Source: JACDER01 sp963842575
GTDB lineage: Bacteria; Actinomycetota; Thermoleophilia; Gaiellales; Gaiellaceae
Assembly (NCBI GenBank): GCA_963842575.1
Contig: CAWJGS010000009.1
Location: 1 to 64,000, forward strand
Direction of reading: 5' to 3'
Length of the DNA: 64,000 bases
Notes under the pieces: generated by a model
Databases searched by the model: none
What the model was told of the DNA's origin: nothing
Seen by the model: only the letters and a program-made list of their open reading frames with translations
Shown: piece by piece, positions 24,514 to 34,112 of the stretch
Position numbering within the stretch: the first letter of the stretch is position 1
Layout of the letters: every line of letters starts with the position of its first letter
Translations under genes and position numbers: made by a program

Positions 24514-24885
24514 ATGCCCACCGTAAACCAACTCGTCAGAAAAGGTCGCGTCGCGCCCAAGTCGCGCACCAAGACCCCTGCCCTCCGCGGCGCGCCCCAG
24601 AAGCGCGGCGTCTGCACGCGCGTGTACACGCACACGCCGAAGAAGCCGAACTCCGCGCTGCGCAAGGTCGCGCGCGTGCGCCTGACGAACGGGATGGAGG
24701 TCACGACCTACATCCCCGGTGAGGGGCACAACCTGCAAGAGCACTCCGTCGTCCTGATCCGCGGCGGCCGCGTTCGCGACCTGCCGGGGATCCGGTACAA
24801 GGTCGTCCGCGCCGCGTTCGACGCCTCGGGTGTCAGCGACCGGCGCCAGGGCCGTTCCAAGTACGGAGCCAAGAAGGGCTCGTAG
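24514..24885 (+). CDS. rpsL: 30S ribosomal protein S12
   Basis: 123 residues, start ATG 24514 after AAGGAG. It contains PTVNQLVRKGR, the decoding-site loop THTPKKPNSALRKVARVRL and PGEGHNLQEHSVVLIRGGRVRDLPGIRYK. Residues of the streptomycin-sensitive type (Lys in PKKPNS and in the GRVRDLPG loop) are present, so no resistance change is apparent. First gene of the str operon; its stop overlaps the rpsG start by one base. Confidence 0.98.
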   Translation: MPTVNQLVRKGRVAPKSRTKTPALRGAPQKRGVCTRVYTHTPKKPNSALRKVARVRLTNGMEVTTYIPGEGHNLQEHSVVLIRGGRVRDLPGIRYKVVRAAFDASGVSDRRQGRSKYGAKKGS

Positions 24886-25355
24886 TGCCGCGCCGAGCCG
24901 CCATTCCGAAGCGCCCGAGCACACCGGACCCGGTGCACCAGTCCGAGCTCGTCAGCCAGATGATCAACCGTGTGATGACGGACGGGAAGAAGAGCACGGC
25001 CGAGCAGGTCGTGTACACCGCGCTGGACCGCGTGGCGGACAAGACGGGCAAGGGCGCCGTGGAGGCACTCGAGCAGGCGGTCAAGACGGTAACGCCGGTC
25101 CTCGAAGTGCGCAGCCGCCGCGTCGGCGGCGCGAACTACCAGGTGCCGGTCGAGGTGCCGCAGCGGCGCGGGCGCACGCTCGCCGTCCGCTGGCTGATCA
25201 CGTTCGCGCGCCAGCGCCGCGAGAAGGGGATGCCCGAGAAGCTCGCCGGCGAGATCATGGACGCGCTCAACGAGCAGGGCGGCGCCTTCAAGCGCAAGGA
25301 CGACATGTACCGGATGGCGCAGGCCAATAAGGCCTTCGCGCATTACAGGTGGTGA
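24885..25355 (+). CDS. rpsG: 30S ribosomal protein S7
   Basis: 156 residues beginning PRRAAIPKR, with LVSQMINRVMTDGKKSTAE, VGGANYQVPVEV and ALNEQGGAFKRKDDMYRMAQANKAFAHYRW, the conserved C-terminus. S7 nucleates assembly of the 30S head. GTG start overlapping the rpsL stop. Confidence 0.98.
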   Translation: MPRRAAIPKRPSTPDPVHQSELVSQMINRVMTDGKKSTAEQVVYTALDRVADKTGKGAVEALEQAVKTVTPVLEVRSRRVGGANYQVPVEVPQRRGRTLAVRWLITFARQRREKGMPEKLAGEIMDALNEQGGAFKRKDDMYRMAQANKAFAHYRW

Positions 25356-25356
25356 T

Positions 25357-27457
25357 TTGACGACCATGGCCACAACCAAGACAGCCCTCGCGCTCGAGCG
25401 CACCCGGAACATCGGGATCATGGCCCACATCGACGCGGGCAAGACCACGACGACCGAGCGGATCCTCTATTACACGGGTCGCACCCACAAGATGGGCGAG
25501 GTGCACGAGGGCGCCGCGACGATGGACTGGATGGCGCAGGAGCAGGAGCGCGGCATCACGATCACGTCTGCTGCGACGACAGCGTCCTGGCGCGACTTTC
25601 GCATCAACATTATCGATACGCCCGGCCACGTGGACTTTACGGTCGAGGTGGAGCGCAGCCTGCGCGTGCTCGACGGCGCCATCGCCGTCTTCGACGCCGT
25701 CGCGGGCGTCGAGCCGCAGTCCGAGACGGTCTGGCGGCAGGCCGACCGCTACCACGTTCCACGCATCGCCTTCATCAACAAGATGGACCGCACCGGCGCC
25801 GACTTCTTCCAGTCCGTCCAGTCGATGGTCGACCGCCTGGGCGCCAAGCCTGTGCCCGTTCAGCTGCCGATCGGACGCGAGGAGGGCTTCCGCGGGGTCA
25901 TCGACCTGGTCGAGATGCGTGCCCTCACGTACAACGACCCGCTCGGCGTGAACGTCGACGAGGACGAGATTCCGGAGGAGCTGCGCGAACAGGCGAGCGA
26001 GTACCACCACCAGCTGATCGACGCGATCGCGGAGAAGGACGAGGAGCTCCTCGAGACCTACCTCGAGGACGAGGATTCGGTGACGCCCGAGATGATCCGG
26101 CGCGCGCTGCGCGCAGCGACGCTCGACGCCGAGGTGACGCCGGTGCTGCTCGGGTCCGCCTTCAAGAACAAAGGCATCCAGCCGCTGCTCGACGCCGTTG
26201 TCGAGTACCTGCCGAGCCCGCTCGACGTCCCGCCCGTGCACGGCCTCGACCCGCGCACCGAGCACGAGCTCTCGCGCCGCCCTGCGCTCGACGAGCCGTT
26301 TGCGGCACTCGCCTTCAAGGTCATGTCCGACCCGTACGTGGGGAAGCTGACCTACGTCCGCGTCTACTCCGGCCAGGTGAAGGCCGGCGAGCGCGTGCTG
26401 AACACCGCTAGCGGCCGCACCGAGCGGATCAGCCGCATCCTGCAAATGCACGCGAACCACCGCGAGGAGCGGGAGGAGATCGGCGCCGGCGAGATCGCCG
26501 CGATCGTCGGTCTGAAGAACACGTCGACCGGCGAGACGCTCGCCGTCGAGACCGCTCCGATCACGCTCGAGTCGATGGACTTTCCCGAGCCCGTCATCTC
26601 GGTCGCGATCGAGCCGAAGACGAAGGGCGACCAGGACAAGCTGGCGACGGGCCTGCAGCGGCTGTCGGACGAGGATCCGACCTTCCGCGTGCGCTCCGAC
26701 CAGGAGACCGGCCAGACCCTGATCTCAGGGATGGGCGAGCTCCACCTCGAGATCATCGTCGACCGGCTGATGCGCGAGTTCAACGTCGACGCGAACGTGG
26801 GCCGCCCGCAGGTGGCCTACCGCGAGACGATCACGAAGCCCGTGCAGAAGATCGAGGGCCGCTTCGTCCGCCAGACCGGCGGCCGCGGCCAGTACGGCCA
26901 CGTGTACATCGACGTCGAGCCGTCCGAGCCGGGCGGGGGCTACGAGTTCATCGACCGGATCAGAGGCGGCGGACATCCCGAAGGAATACATCCCGCCCAT
27001 CGACCTCGGCATCCAGGAGGCGATGGAGTCGGGCATCCTCGCCGGCTACCCGGTGGTCGACGTCCGCGTCTCGCTCGTCGACGGCTCGTACCACGACGTC
27101 GACTCGAGCGAGATCGCGTTCAAGGTCGCTGGCTCGATGGCCTTCAAGGCGGCGATGCAGCGGGCCAAGCCCGCGCTGCTCGAGCCGGTGATGGCCGTCG
27201 AGGTGGTCACGCCCGAGGAGTATCTCGGCGACGTGATGGGCGACCTGAACGCGCGCCGCGGACACGTCGAAGGGCTCGAGCCGCGCGGCAACGCGCAGGT
27301 GATCAAGGCGCGCGTCCCGCTGGCAACCATGTTCGGCTATGCAACCGCCCTGCGCTCGACGACGCAGGGACGAGCGACATTCACGATGCAGTTCGATCGC
27401 TACGAGGAAGTCCCTCAATCGATCGCGGGCGAGATCGTCGCCGCCCAGACCGCGTAA
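25357..27457 (+). CDS. fusA: Elongation factor G (apparent frameshift at about 26970)
   Basis: GTPase motifs AHIDAGKTTTTERILYYTG (P loop), DTPGHVDFTVEVERSLRVLDG, NKMDR and GSAFKNKGIQPLLD are intact. Domains II-III follow normally to GGGYEFIDRI. There one extra G in 26968-26972 shifts the frame; removing it gives RGGDIPKEYIPPIDLGIQEAMESG and the rest of domains IV-V to VAAQTA. The corrected length is about 699 residues, normal for EF-G. A cell could not live with a truncated EF-G as its only copy, so a sequence error is the best explanation. TTG 25357 and ATG 25366 are both possible starts; AGGTGG lies 4 nt before the TTG. Confidence 0.88.
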
Positions 27458-27481
27458 CCGAAAGACGGAGGAAGGAAAGAA

Positions 27482-28672
<1,191 letters not shown>

Positions 28673-28688
28673 AGACAGGAGAGACGGG

Positions 28689-28997
28689 ATGGCGCAGCAG
28701 AAAATCCGCATCCGCCTGAAGGGCTACGACCACACGCAGCTCGACCGGTCGGCGCAGTCGATCGTCGAGACGGCGCAGCGGACCGGTGCCACGATCACCG
28801 GCCCCGTGCCCCTGCCGACGGAGCGGAACGTCTACTGCGTCATCCGCAGTCCGTTCAAGGACAAGGACTCGCGCGAGCATTTCGAAGTCAGGACGCACAA
28901 GCGCCTGATCGACATCCACTCCCCGACGCCGAAGACGGTCGACTCGCTCATGCGACTCGATCTCCCTGCAGGCGTGGACATCGAGATCAAGCTGTGA
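28689..28997 (+). CDS. rpsJ: 30S ribosomal protein S10 (NusE)
   Basis: 102 residues from ATG 28689 after AGGAGAGACGGG. It begins AQQKIRIRLKGYDHTQLDRSA and contains GPVPLPTERNVYCVIRSPFKDKDSREHFEVRTHKRLIDI. It also acts with NusB in antitermination. First gene of the S10 operon; its TGA overlaps the rplC GTG. Confidence 0.98.
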   Translation: MAQQKIRIRLKGYDHTQLDRSAQSIVETAQRTGATITGPVPLPTERNVYCVIRSPFKDKDSREHFEVRTHKRLIDIHSPTPKTVDSLMRLDLPAGVDIEIKL

Positions 28998-29684
28998 AGG
29001 GCATCGTCGGCAAGAAGCTGCACCGTGGCGAGCTGAAAACTTCCGCCCCGAAGCGGTGGTACCACGTGAAGGGATAGTGGGCGGAATGACCCAGCTCTTC
29101 GATCCGGAAAGCGGGGTTCCCCGGTGACCGTGATCGAGGCCGGCCCGTGCCCCGTCGTCCAGGTGAAGACCACGGACACCGACGGCTATGAGGCCTACCA
29201 GCTCGCCTTCGAGCCCGTGGCCGAGCGGAAGGTCACGAAGGGCGAGCTCGGGCACCTGAAGAAGGCGAAGCTCGAGGCGCACCGGCACCTGGTCGAGATC
29301 CGCGGGGTGACCGAGATCCCCGTCGGGGAGGCGGTCACGGTCGAGGCCTTCGAGCCGGGCGAGAAGGTCAAGGTCGCGGGCATTTCGATCGGCAAGGGCT
29401 TCGCGGGGACGATCAAGCGCCACAACTTCCACCGCGGCCCGGTGTCGCACGGATCGCACAACGTCCGTGCTCCCGGCTCGATCGGCGCCTCAGCGACCCC
29501 TTCGCGCGTGTTCAAGGGCCAGAAGATGCCCGGCCGCATGGGGGGCAAGCGCCGCACCCAGGTTGGGCTGACCGTGCACGAGGTCGACGTCGAGCGGAAC
29601 CTGCTGCTGATCAAGGGCGCCGTACCGGGCCCGACGAACGGCATCGTCGAAGTGAGAGAGGACAAGGGCCGTGGCCGCAAGTAA
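28994..29684 (+). CDS. rplC: 50S ribosomal protein L3 (5' end disrupted by a 62-bp insertion and an indel)
   Basis: GTG 28994 starts MKGIVGKKL, the exact L3 N-terminus, which should continue GMTQLF. Instead 62 unrelated bases follow, with an in-frame TAG at 29075-29077. Then GMTQLFDPESGVP reappears at 29083 in another frame. A second shift in the C run at 29119-29122 leads to VTVIEAGPCPVVQV, which is unbroken to the stop. From 29124 onward everything is normal L3 (GFAGTIKRHNFHRGPVSHGSHN, PGRMGGKRRTQ). L3 is essential, so either the insertion is an assembly artefact, another copy exists, or translation starts at GTG 29124 and lacks about 24 residues. Confidence 0.8.
29021..29082 (+). other. 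62-bp insertion inside rplC
   Basis: The segment separates codon 9 of rplC from codon 10. It contains the palindrome GTGGTACCAC (29057-29066). It is framed by TTCCGCCC (29041-29048) and its exact inverse GGGCGGAA, the latter ending just past the insertion in the rplC sequence. It has no coding potential of its own. The AAAACTTCCGCC stretch recalls short sequences near IS21-family element ends, but this resemblance is from memory and untested. Confidence 0.6.
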
Positions 29685-30366
29685 TCCCCGCTCGGCGCCG
29701 GCGAAGCCGGCACCTCGCTCTCGGGCCGGCTCCGCCGAGTCTACGCCGGTAGCTCCTGTACTCGACTCGACGGGCAAGAAGTCGAAGGACCTCACGCTCG
29801 AGGCATCGGTGTTCGCCGTCGAGCTGAAGCCGCATCTCGTCCACGAGACCGTGCGCGCCGAGCTCAACGCGCGCCGCGCGGGCACGCATGCCGCGAAGAG
29901 TCGCGGATTCGTCGCCGGCGGCCGCGCGAAGCCGTGGCGCCAGAAGGGAACCGGACGCGCCCGCGCGGGCACGATCCGCGCCCCGCAGTTCACCGGCGGC
30001 GGCGTTGCGTTTCCGCCGACGCCGCGCAGTTACGACGTCAAGGTCAACAAGAAGGTCCGCCGCGCCGCGCTCCGCGCCGCTCTGTCCGCCCATGCGGGAA
30101 GCGGCACGCTCGGTGTCGTCCCGGACGACGTGTTCGAGGCGCCCTCCACGCGCACCGCGGCCGACCTGCTCGGCACATGGGGCAATGACTACCCGCTGCT
30201 CGTGGTCGCCGAGACGGAACAGGAGAACGTCGTCAAGTCCTTCCGCAACCTGCCCGGCGTCTACGTCGTCACGTCTGCGGAGACCGAGGTGGCCGAGCTC
30301 GTCTGGGCCCGATCGGTGCTCGCGACCGAGACCGCGCTGCAGCAGCTAGAGGGGAGGGCCAAGTAA
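29671..30366 (+). CDS. rplD: 50S ribosomal protein L4
   Basis: 231 residues from GTG 29671, overlapping the rplC end by 14 nt. The first 35 residues are an Ala/Pro/Arg-rich extension. The L4 core starts near VFAVELKPHLVHETV and includes GGGRAKPWRQKGTGRARAG-type tunnel loop and FTGGGVAFPP. L4 lines the exit tunnel and in some bacteria represses the S10 operon. Confidence 0.96.
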   Translation: MAASNPRSAPAKPAPRSRAGSAESTPVAPVLDSTGKKSKDLTLEASVFAVELKPHLVHETVRAELNARRAGTHAAKSRGFVAGGRAKPWRQKGTGRARAGTIRAPQFTGGGVAFPPTPRSYDVKVNKKVRRAALRAALSAHAGSGTLGVVPDDVFEAPSTRTAADLLGTWGNDYPLLVVAETEQENVVKSFRNLPGVYVVTSAETEVAELVWARSVLATETALQQLEGRAK

Positions 30367-30665
30367 TGGCGTCCCTCGACGTACGCCAGGTCCTGCTCGC
30401 TCCCGTCGTGTCGGAGAAGAGCTACAACATGATCGACGAGAACCGGTACACGTTCAAGGTCCACAAGGACGCACACCGGCTGCAGGTTCGGCAAGCCGTC
30501 GAGGAGCTGTTCGGCGTCCACGTCCTCAGCGTGAACATGGCCAAGGTGCCCGCCAAGCCCAAGCGGCGCGGGATGCAGATGGGCCGCAAGCCGGCCTGGA
30601 AGAAGGCCATCGTGGCGATCCGCCCTGGCGAGACGATCGAGATCTTCGGAGGAGCACAGGTCTAG
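30366..30665 (+). CDS. rplW: 50S ribosomal protein L23
   Basis: 99 residues. VLLAPVVSEKSYNMIDENRYTFKVH is the typical start, then LFGVHVLSVNMAKVPAKPKR and a C-terminal strand EIFGGAQV. L23 sits at the tunnel exit and docks trigger factor and SRP. TAATG overlap with rplD. Confidence 0.97.
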   Translation: MASLDVRQVLLAPVVSEKSYNMIDENRYTFKVHKDAHRLQVRQAVEELFGVHVLSVNMAKVPAKPKRRGMQMGRKPAWKKAIVAIRPGETIEIFGGAQV

Positions 30666-30667
30666 TC

Positions 30668-31510
30668 ATGGCGCTGCGCAAGTACAAGCCGACCTCTCCC
30701 GGCCGTCGCTTCATGACCGTCTCGACCTTCGAGGAAATCACGAAGACGGAGCCGGAGAAGAGCCTCGTCGAGCCGCTGAAGAAGACGGGCGGAAGGAACA
30801 GTTACGGCCGCATCACCCGCCGGCACCAGGGCGGTGGCCACAAGCGCCGCTACCGCGTCATCGACTTCAAGCGGACGAAGGACGGCGTGCCCGCCAAGGT
30901 CGCCTCGATCGAGTACGACCCGAACCGGTCGGCGCGGATCGCGCTCCTCCACTACGCCGACGGCGCGAAGGCGTACATCCTCGCTCCCGCGCGGCTGCAG
31001 GTCGGCGCCATGGTCGAGTCCGGCCCGAACGCAGACATCCGTCCAGGCAACGCGCTGCCGCTTGCGAACATCCCCACCGGCACCGTCGTCCACAACGTCG
31101 AGCTCAAGCCCGGCAAGGGCGGGCAGATGGCGCGGAGCGCCGGCTCGGGCATCCAGCTCGTGGCCAAGGACGAGGGCTACGGCGTGCTGCGTCTCCCCTC
31201 GGGCGAGATGCGCCGCGTCCCGCTCACCTGCCGCGGGACCGTGGGCCAGGTAGGGAACGTCGACCACGAGAACATCTCCGGCGGCAAGGCCGGCCGGAGC
31301 CGCTGGAGGGGCAAGCGTCCCACCGTCCGCGGGTCGGCCATGAACCCGGTCGACCATCCGCACGGCGGTGGCGAGGGCAAGTCGAAGGGCGGCCGGCACC
31401 CGGTCACCCCGTGGGGCGTCCCCACGCTCGGCAAGCGCACGCGCCGCAAGCACAAGGAATCCGACCGTCTGATCGTTCGCGGCCGCCGCCGCGGGAAGGA
31501 GAAGCGCTAA
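30668..31510 (+). CDS. rplB: 50S ribosomal protein L2
   Basis: 280 residues. ALRKYKPTSPGRRFM at the start, GRITRRHQGGGHKRRYR in the middle, and the peptidyl-transferase-region segment RGSAMNPVDHPHGGGEGKS with its conserved His at the C-terminal side. Required for subunit joining. Two bases separate it from rplW. Confidence 0.98.
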   Translation: MALRKYKPTSPGRRFMTVSTFEEITKTEPEKSLVEPLKKTGGRNSYGRITRRHQGGGHKRRYRVIDFKRTKDGVPAKVASIEYDPNRSARIALLHYADGAKAYILAPARLQVGAMVESGPNADIRPGNALPLANIPTGTVVHNVELKPGKGGQMARSAGSGIQLVAKDEGYGVLRLPSGEMRRVPLTCRGTVGQVGNVDHENISGGKAGRSRWRGKRPTVRGSAMNPVDHPHGGGEGKSKGGRHPVTPWGVPTLGKRTRRKHKESDRLIVRGRRRGKEKR

Positions 31511-31789
31511 GTGTCACGCTCGTCCAAGAAGGGGCCTTTCGTGCAGGACCGACTGATGCGCCGGATCGAAGAGATGAACCAGTCCGGCTCCAAGCAGATG
31601 ATCCGGACCTGGTCTCGCTCGTCCACCATCTTCCCCGACATGGTCGGGCACACGATCGCGGTCTACGACGGGCGCAAGCACGTCCCCGTCTTCATCCAGG
31701 AGCAGATGGTCGGACACAAGCTCGGTGAGTTCGCTCCTACGCGGACCTTCCGCGGCCACTCCGGAGACAGGCAGGCGCAGCGACGATGA
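31511..31789 (+). CDS. rpsS: 30S ribosomal protein S19
   Basis: 92 residues, GTG start directly after the rplB stop. SRSSKKGPFVQDRLMRRI, TWSRSSTIFPDMVGHTIAVYDGRKHVPVFI and GHKLGEFAPTRTFRGH are canonical. Located in the 30S head with S13. ATGA overlap with rplV. Confidence 0.98.
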   Translation: MSRSSKKGPFVQDRLMRRIEEMNQSGSKQMIRTWSRSSTIFPDMVGHTIAVYDGRKHVPVFIQEQMVGHKLGEFAPTRTFRGHSGDRQAQRR

Positions 31790-32478
31790 GCGTGACCGAC
31801 CTCGAGAGACCGCAGGTCCGCGCCGTCGCGAAGTGGGTGCGCATCTCGCCGCGCAAGGCGCGGCTGGTGGTCGACCACATCCGCGGCCGCACCGTCCCCG
31901 AGGCGCGCACCGTGCTCGCGTTCACCTCTCGTGCAGCCGCGCGCGAGGTCGAGAAGGTGCTGCGCTCGGCCGTGGCGAATGCGGAGGCGAACCACGAGCT
32001 GATCGGGGACACCCTCTACGTCTCCGAGGCGCACGTGGACGACGGCCTGACCATCAAGCGCTGGCAGCCGCGCGCACGCGGCCGCGTGGCCCGGATCAAG
32101 AAGCGGACCTGCCACATCACGATCAAGCTTTCGCCGGTCGACGGCGTCACGCCGGCGCGCCGCGTACCCGGGCCTGAGACGGAGGAGGTCGAGGAGGTCG
32201 TGGAGGTCCCGGCGACCGAGTCCGCCGGCGCACTCACGCCTGAGGAGCAGAAGGCCGCCGCGAAGACGAGGCGCCCGCGCGAGGTGGCGCCAAGGGCCGA
32301 GCCCGAGGCGGCAGAGCCTGAGGCCGAGACGGAAGTCGCCGAGCCGCAGGCAGAAGCGGCGCCGGAGACGGAGGCGGCCGCCGAGCCCGAGCCCGAGGCC
32401 GAGGAGAACAAGGAGAAGCCGAAGCGACGCGCCCCACGGGTGCGCCGCAAGAAGAAGGAAGAGGAGAGCGAGAGCTAA
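31786..32478 (+). CDS. rplV: 50S ribosomal protein L22 with long acidic C-terminal extension
   Basis: 230 residues, about twice the usual length. Residues 1-125 are normal L22 (AKWVRISPRKARLVVDHIRGR, NAEANHEL, RARGRVARIKKRTCHITIKL), whose hairpin reaches into the exit tunnel. The remaining 105 residues are Glu/Ala/Pro-rich (EEVEEVVEVPATES, AEPEAAEPEAETEVAEP) and end in a basic patch KRRAPRVRRKKKEEESES. The frame is open throughout and the stop overlaps rpsC (TAATG), so the tail appears real. Confidence 0.95.
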   Translation: MSVTDLERPQVRAVAKWVRISPRKARLVVDHIRGRTVPEARTVLAFTSRAAAREVEKVLRSAVANAEANHELIGDTLYVSEAHVDDGLTIKRWQPRARGRVARIKKRTCHITIKLSPVDGVTPARRVPGPETEEVEEVVEVPATESAGALTPEEQKAAAKTRRPREVAPRAEPEAAEPEAETEVAEPQAEAAPETEAAAEPEPEAEENKEKPKRRAPRVRRKKKEEESES

Positions 32479-33488
32479 TGGGTCAAAAGGTTCATCCGGG
32501 AGGCCTGCGCGTCGGCGTCATCCACGACTGGAAGTCGAACTGGTTCGCCGGCACGAAGGACTTCCCCGGCTACCTGCTCGAGGACATCAAGATCCGCGAG
32601 CACATCTACAAGAAGCTGTCCCACGCAGGGTTGTCCGACATCCTGATCCGCAAGGACAAGCAGCGGATCACGGTCGACATCTTCACTGCGCGGCCGGGCA
32701 TCGTCATCGGCAAGTCGGGCGTCGAGGTCGACGCGCTGCGCAAGGAGCTGCACGCGCTCACCCGCAAGAACGTCCACATCAACATCAACGAGATCAAGCG
32801 CCCCGAGCTCGACGCCAAGCTCGTAGCGCAGTCGATCGCCGAGCAGCTCGAGAACCGCGTCAGCTTCCGCCGCGCGATGAAGCGCTCGCTCGCCTCGGCG
32901 ATTCGGTCCGGCGCGCAGGGGATCAAGATCGTCTGCGGCGGCCGGCTCGCCGGCACGGAGATGAGCCGGAGCGAGTCCTATTCGGAGGGACGCGTCCCGC
33001 TGCACACGATCCGCGCCGACATCGACTACGGCTTCGCCGAGGCGAAGACGACGTTCGGCCGCATCGGCGTGAAGGTCTGGATCAACAAGGGCGAGATCAT
33101 GCCCGAGGGCTACGAGGACACACGGGCGGACACACGGCTCGGCGACCAGGACCAGGCGCGCCGCCGACGCGGCGGCCCGATGGAGGGTCTCGGCGCCTCC
33201 CGCGATGCCGGCCGTGGCCGCGCCGACCGTGAGGGGCTCGGTCCCGTCCAGCGCCGCCGTCCCGGCCGTGGCCGCGGCACGCCGCGCGGCCGCGCGGGGA
33301 GCCAGGACAACGTCGAGCGCCCGCGCACGGACGAGAACGCCAGGTCGGCCGAGGGCCGCGAGCAGCCGCCGGTCGAGCCGCAGGTCGAGGTGACTCCCGA
33401 CGCGGTCGCGGAGGCTCCCGACACGACCACGACGAAGCAACAGGTCGAGGATCCGACGAAGCTCGAGAACGCTGGAGGCGAGAGCTGA
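32478..33488 (+). CDS. rpsC: 30S ribosomal protein S3 with long C-terminal extension
   Basis: 336 residues against about 210-270 usually. The KH domain (ARPGIVIGKSGVEVDALRKEL) and C-terminal S3 domain (GRLAGTEMSRSESYSEGRVPLHTIRADIDYGFAEAKTTFGRIGVKVWI) are complete. After GEIMPEGYED come about 120 residues, first Arg/Gly-rich (RRRRGG, RRRPGRGRGTPRGR), then acidic. S3 shapes the mRNA entry channel, and an RG-rich tail there could touch mRNA (inference). TGATG overlap with rplP. Confidence 0.96.
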   Translation: MGQKVHPGGLRVGVIHDWKSNWFAGTKDFPGYLLEDIKIREHIYKKLSHAGLSDILIRKDKQRITVDIFTARPGIVIGKSGVEVDALRKELHALTRKNVHININEIKRPELDAKLVAQSIAEQLENRVSFRRAMKRSLASAIRSGAQGIKIVCGGRLAGTEMSRSESYSEGRVPLHTIRADIDYGFAEAKTTFGRIGVKVWINKGEIMPEGYEDTRADTRLGDQDQARRRRGGPMEGLGASRDAGRGRADREGLGPVQRRRPGRGRGTPRGRAGSQDNVERPRTDENARSAEGREQPPVEPQVEVTPDAVAEAPDTTTTKQQVEDPTKLENAGGES

Positions 33489-33910
33489 TGCTTTTGCCCA
33501 AGAAGACCAAGTACCGCAAGTACCAGCGCGGGCGCCGGCGCGGCACCTCGAAGGGACAGACGACCGTGAGCGCAGGGGATTACGGGCTGAAGGCCCTCGA
33601 GGCCGGCTGGGTGACGAACCGCCAGATCGAGGCCGCTCGTATCGCGATGACCCGCAAGATCAAGCGCGGCGGCAAGGTCTGGATCAACGTCTTCCCCGAC
33701 AAGCCGGTGACCGCGAAGCCCGCCGAGACCCGGATGGGCTCCGGCAAGGGCTCGCCCGAGCATTGGGTCGCGGTGATCAAGCCCGGCCGGGTCATGTTCG
33801 AGCTCGCCGGCGTCCCCGAGCAGCTCGCCAAGGAGGCGCTCCGCCTCGCGGGCACCAAGCTCTCCGTCAAGACCAAGTTCGTCAAGCGGGAGGCTGATCT
33901 CTTTGGCTAG
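33488..33910 (+). CDS. rplP: 50S ribosomal protein L16
   Basis: 140 residues. LLPKKTKYRKYQRGRRRGTSKG at the start, IEAARIAMTRKIKRGGKVWINVFPDKPVT and RMGSGKGSPEHWVAVIKPGR. Contacts the A-site tRNA elbow. Overlaps rpmC by 8 nt. Confidence 0.98.
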   Translation: MLLPKKTKYRKYQRGRRRGTSKGQTTVSAGDYGLKALEAGWVTNRQIEAARIAMTRKIKRGGKVWINVFPDKPVTAKPAETRMGSGKGSPEHWVAVIKPGRVMFELAGVPEQLAKEALRLAGTKLSVKTKFVKREADLFG

Positions 33911-34112
33911 GGCACAGGATCTGAGAGACATGACCGACGACGAGCTGGACCACGAGCTGGCCGAGCGCCGGCAGGAACTGTTCAACCTCCGCTTCCAGGC
34001 GGCGACCGGCGCGGTCGAGAACACCGCGCGGTTGAAGCACGCGAAGCGGGAGATCGCCCGCATCCTCACCGTCCGCCACGAGCGGGCAGCGGGCCTGGAG
34101 ATAGGTAGATGA
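33903..34112 (+). CDS. rpmC: 50S ribosomal protein L29
   Basis: 69 residues from TTG 33903, inside the end of rplP. LRDMTDDELDHELAERRQELFNLRFQAATGAVENTARLKHAKREIARI is the two-helix L29 core. TGATG-type overlap with rpsQ (ATG 34109). Confidence 0.96.
   Translation: MARAQDLRDMTDDELDHELAERRQELFNLRFQAATGAVENTARLKHAKREIARILTVRHERAAGLEIGR

Noticed and set aside
26955..26980. Programmed frameshifting in fusA
   Set aside because: There is no slippery heptamer, no following pseudoknot, and no known case in EF-G. The site is GGCGGCGG, an ordinary place for a base-count error.
29041..29082. T-box riboswitch antiterminator, suggested by GGTGGTACCACG in the rplC insertion
   Set aside because: The T-box core would read GGTGGTACCGCG within a long structured leader with a specifier loop. 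Here there are only about 60 bp inside a coding region, with no leader and no tRNA-related gene downstream.
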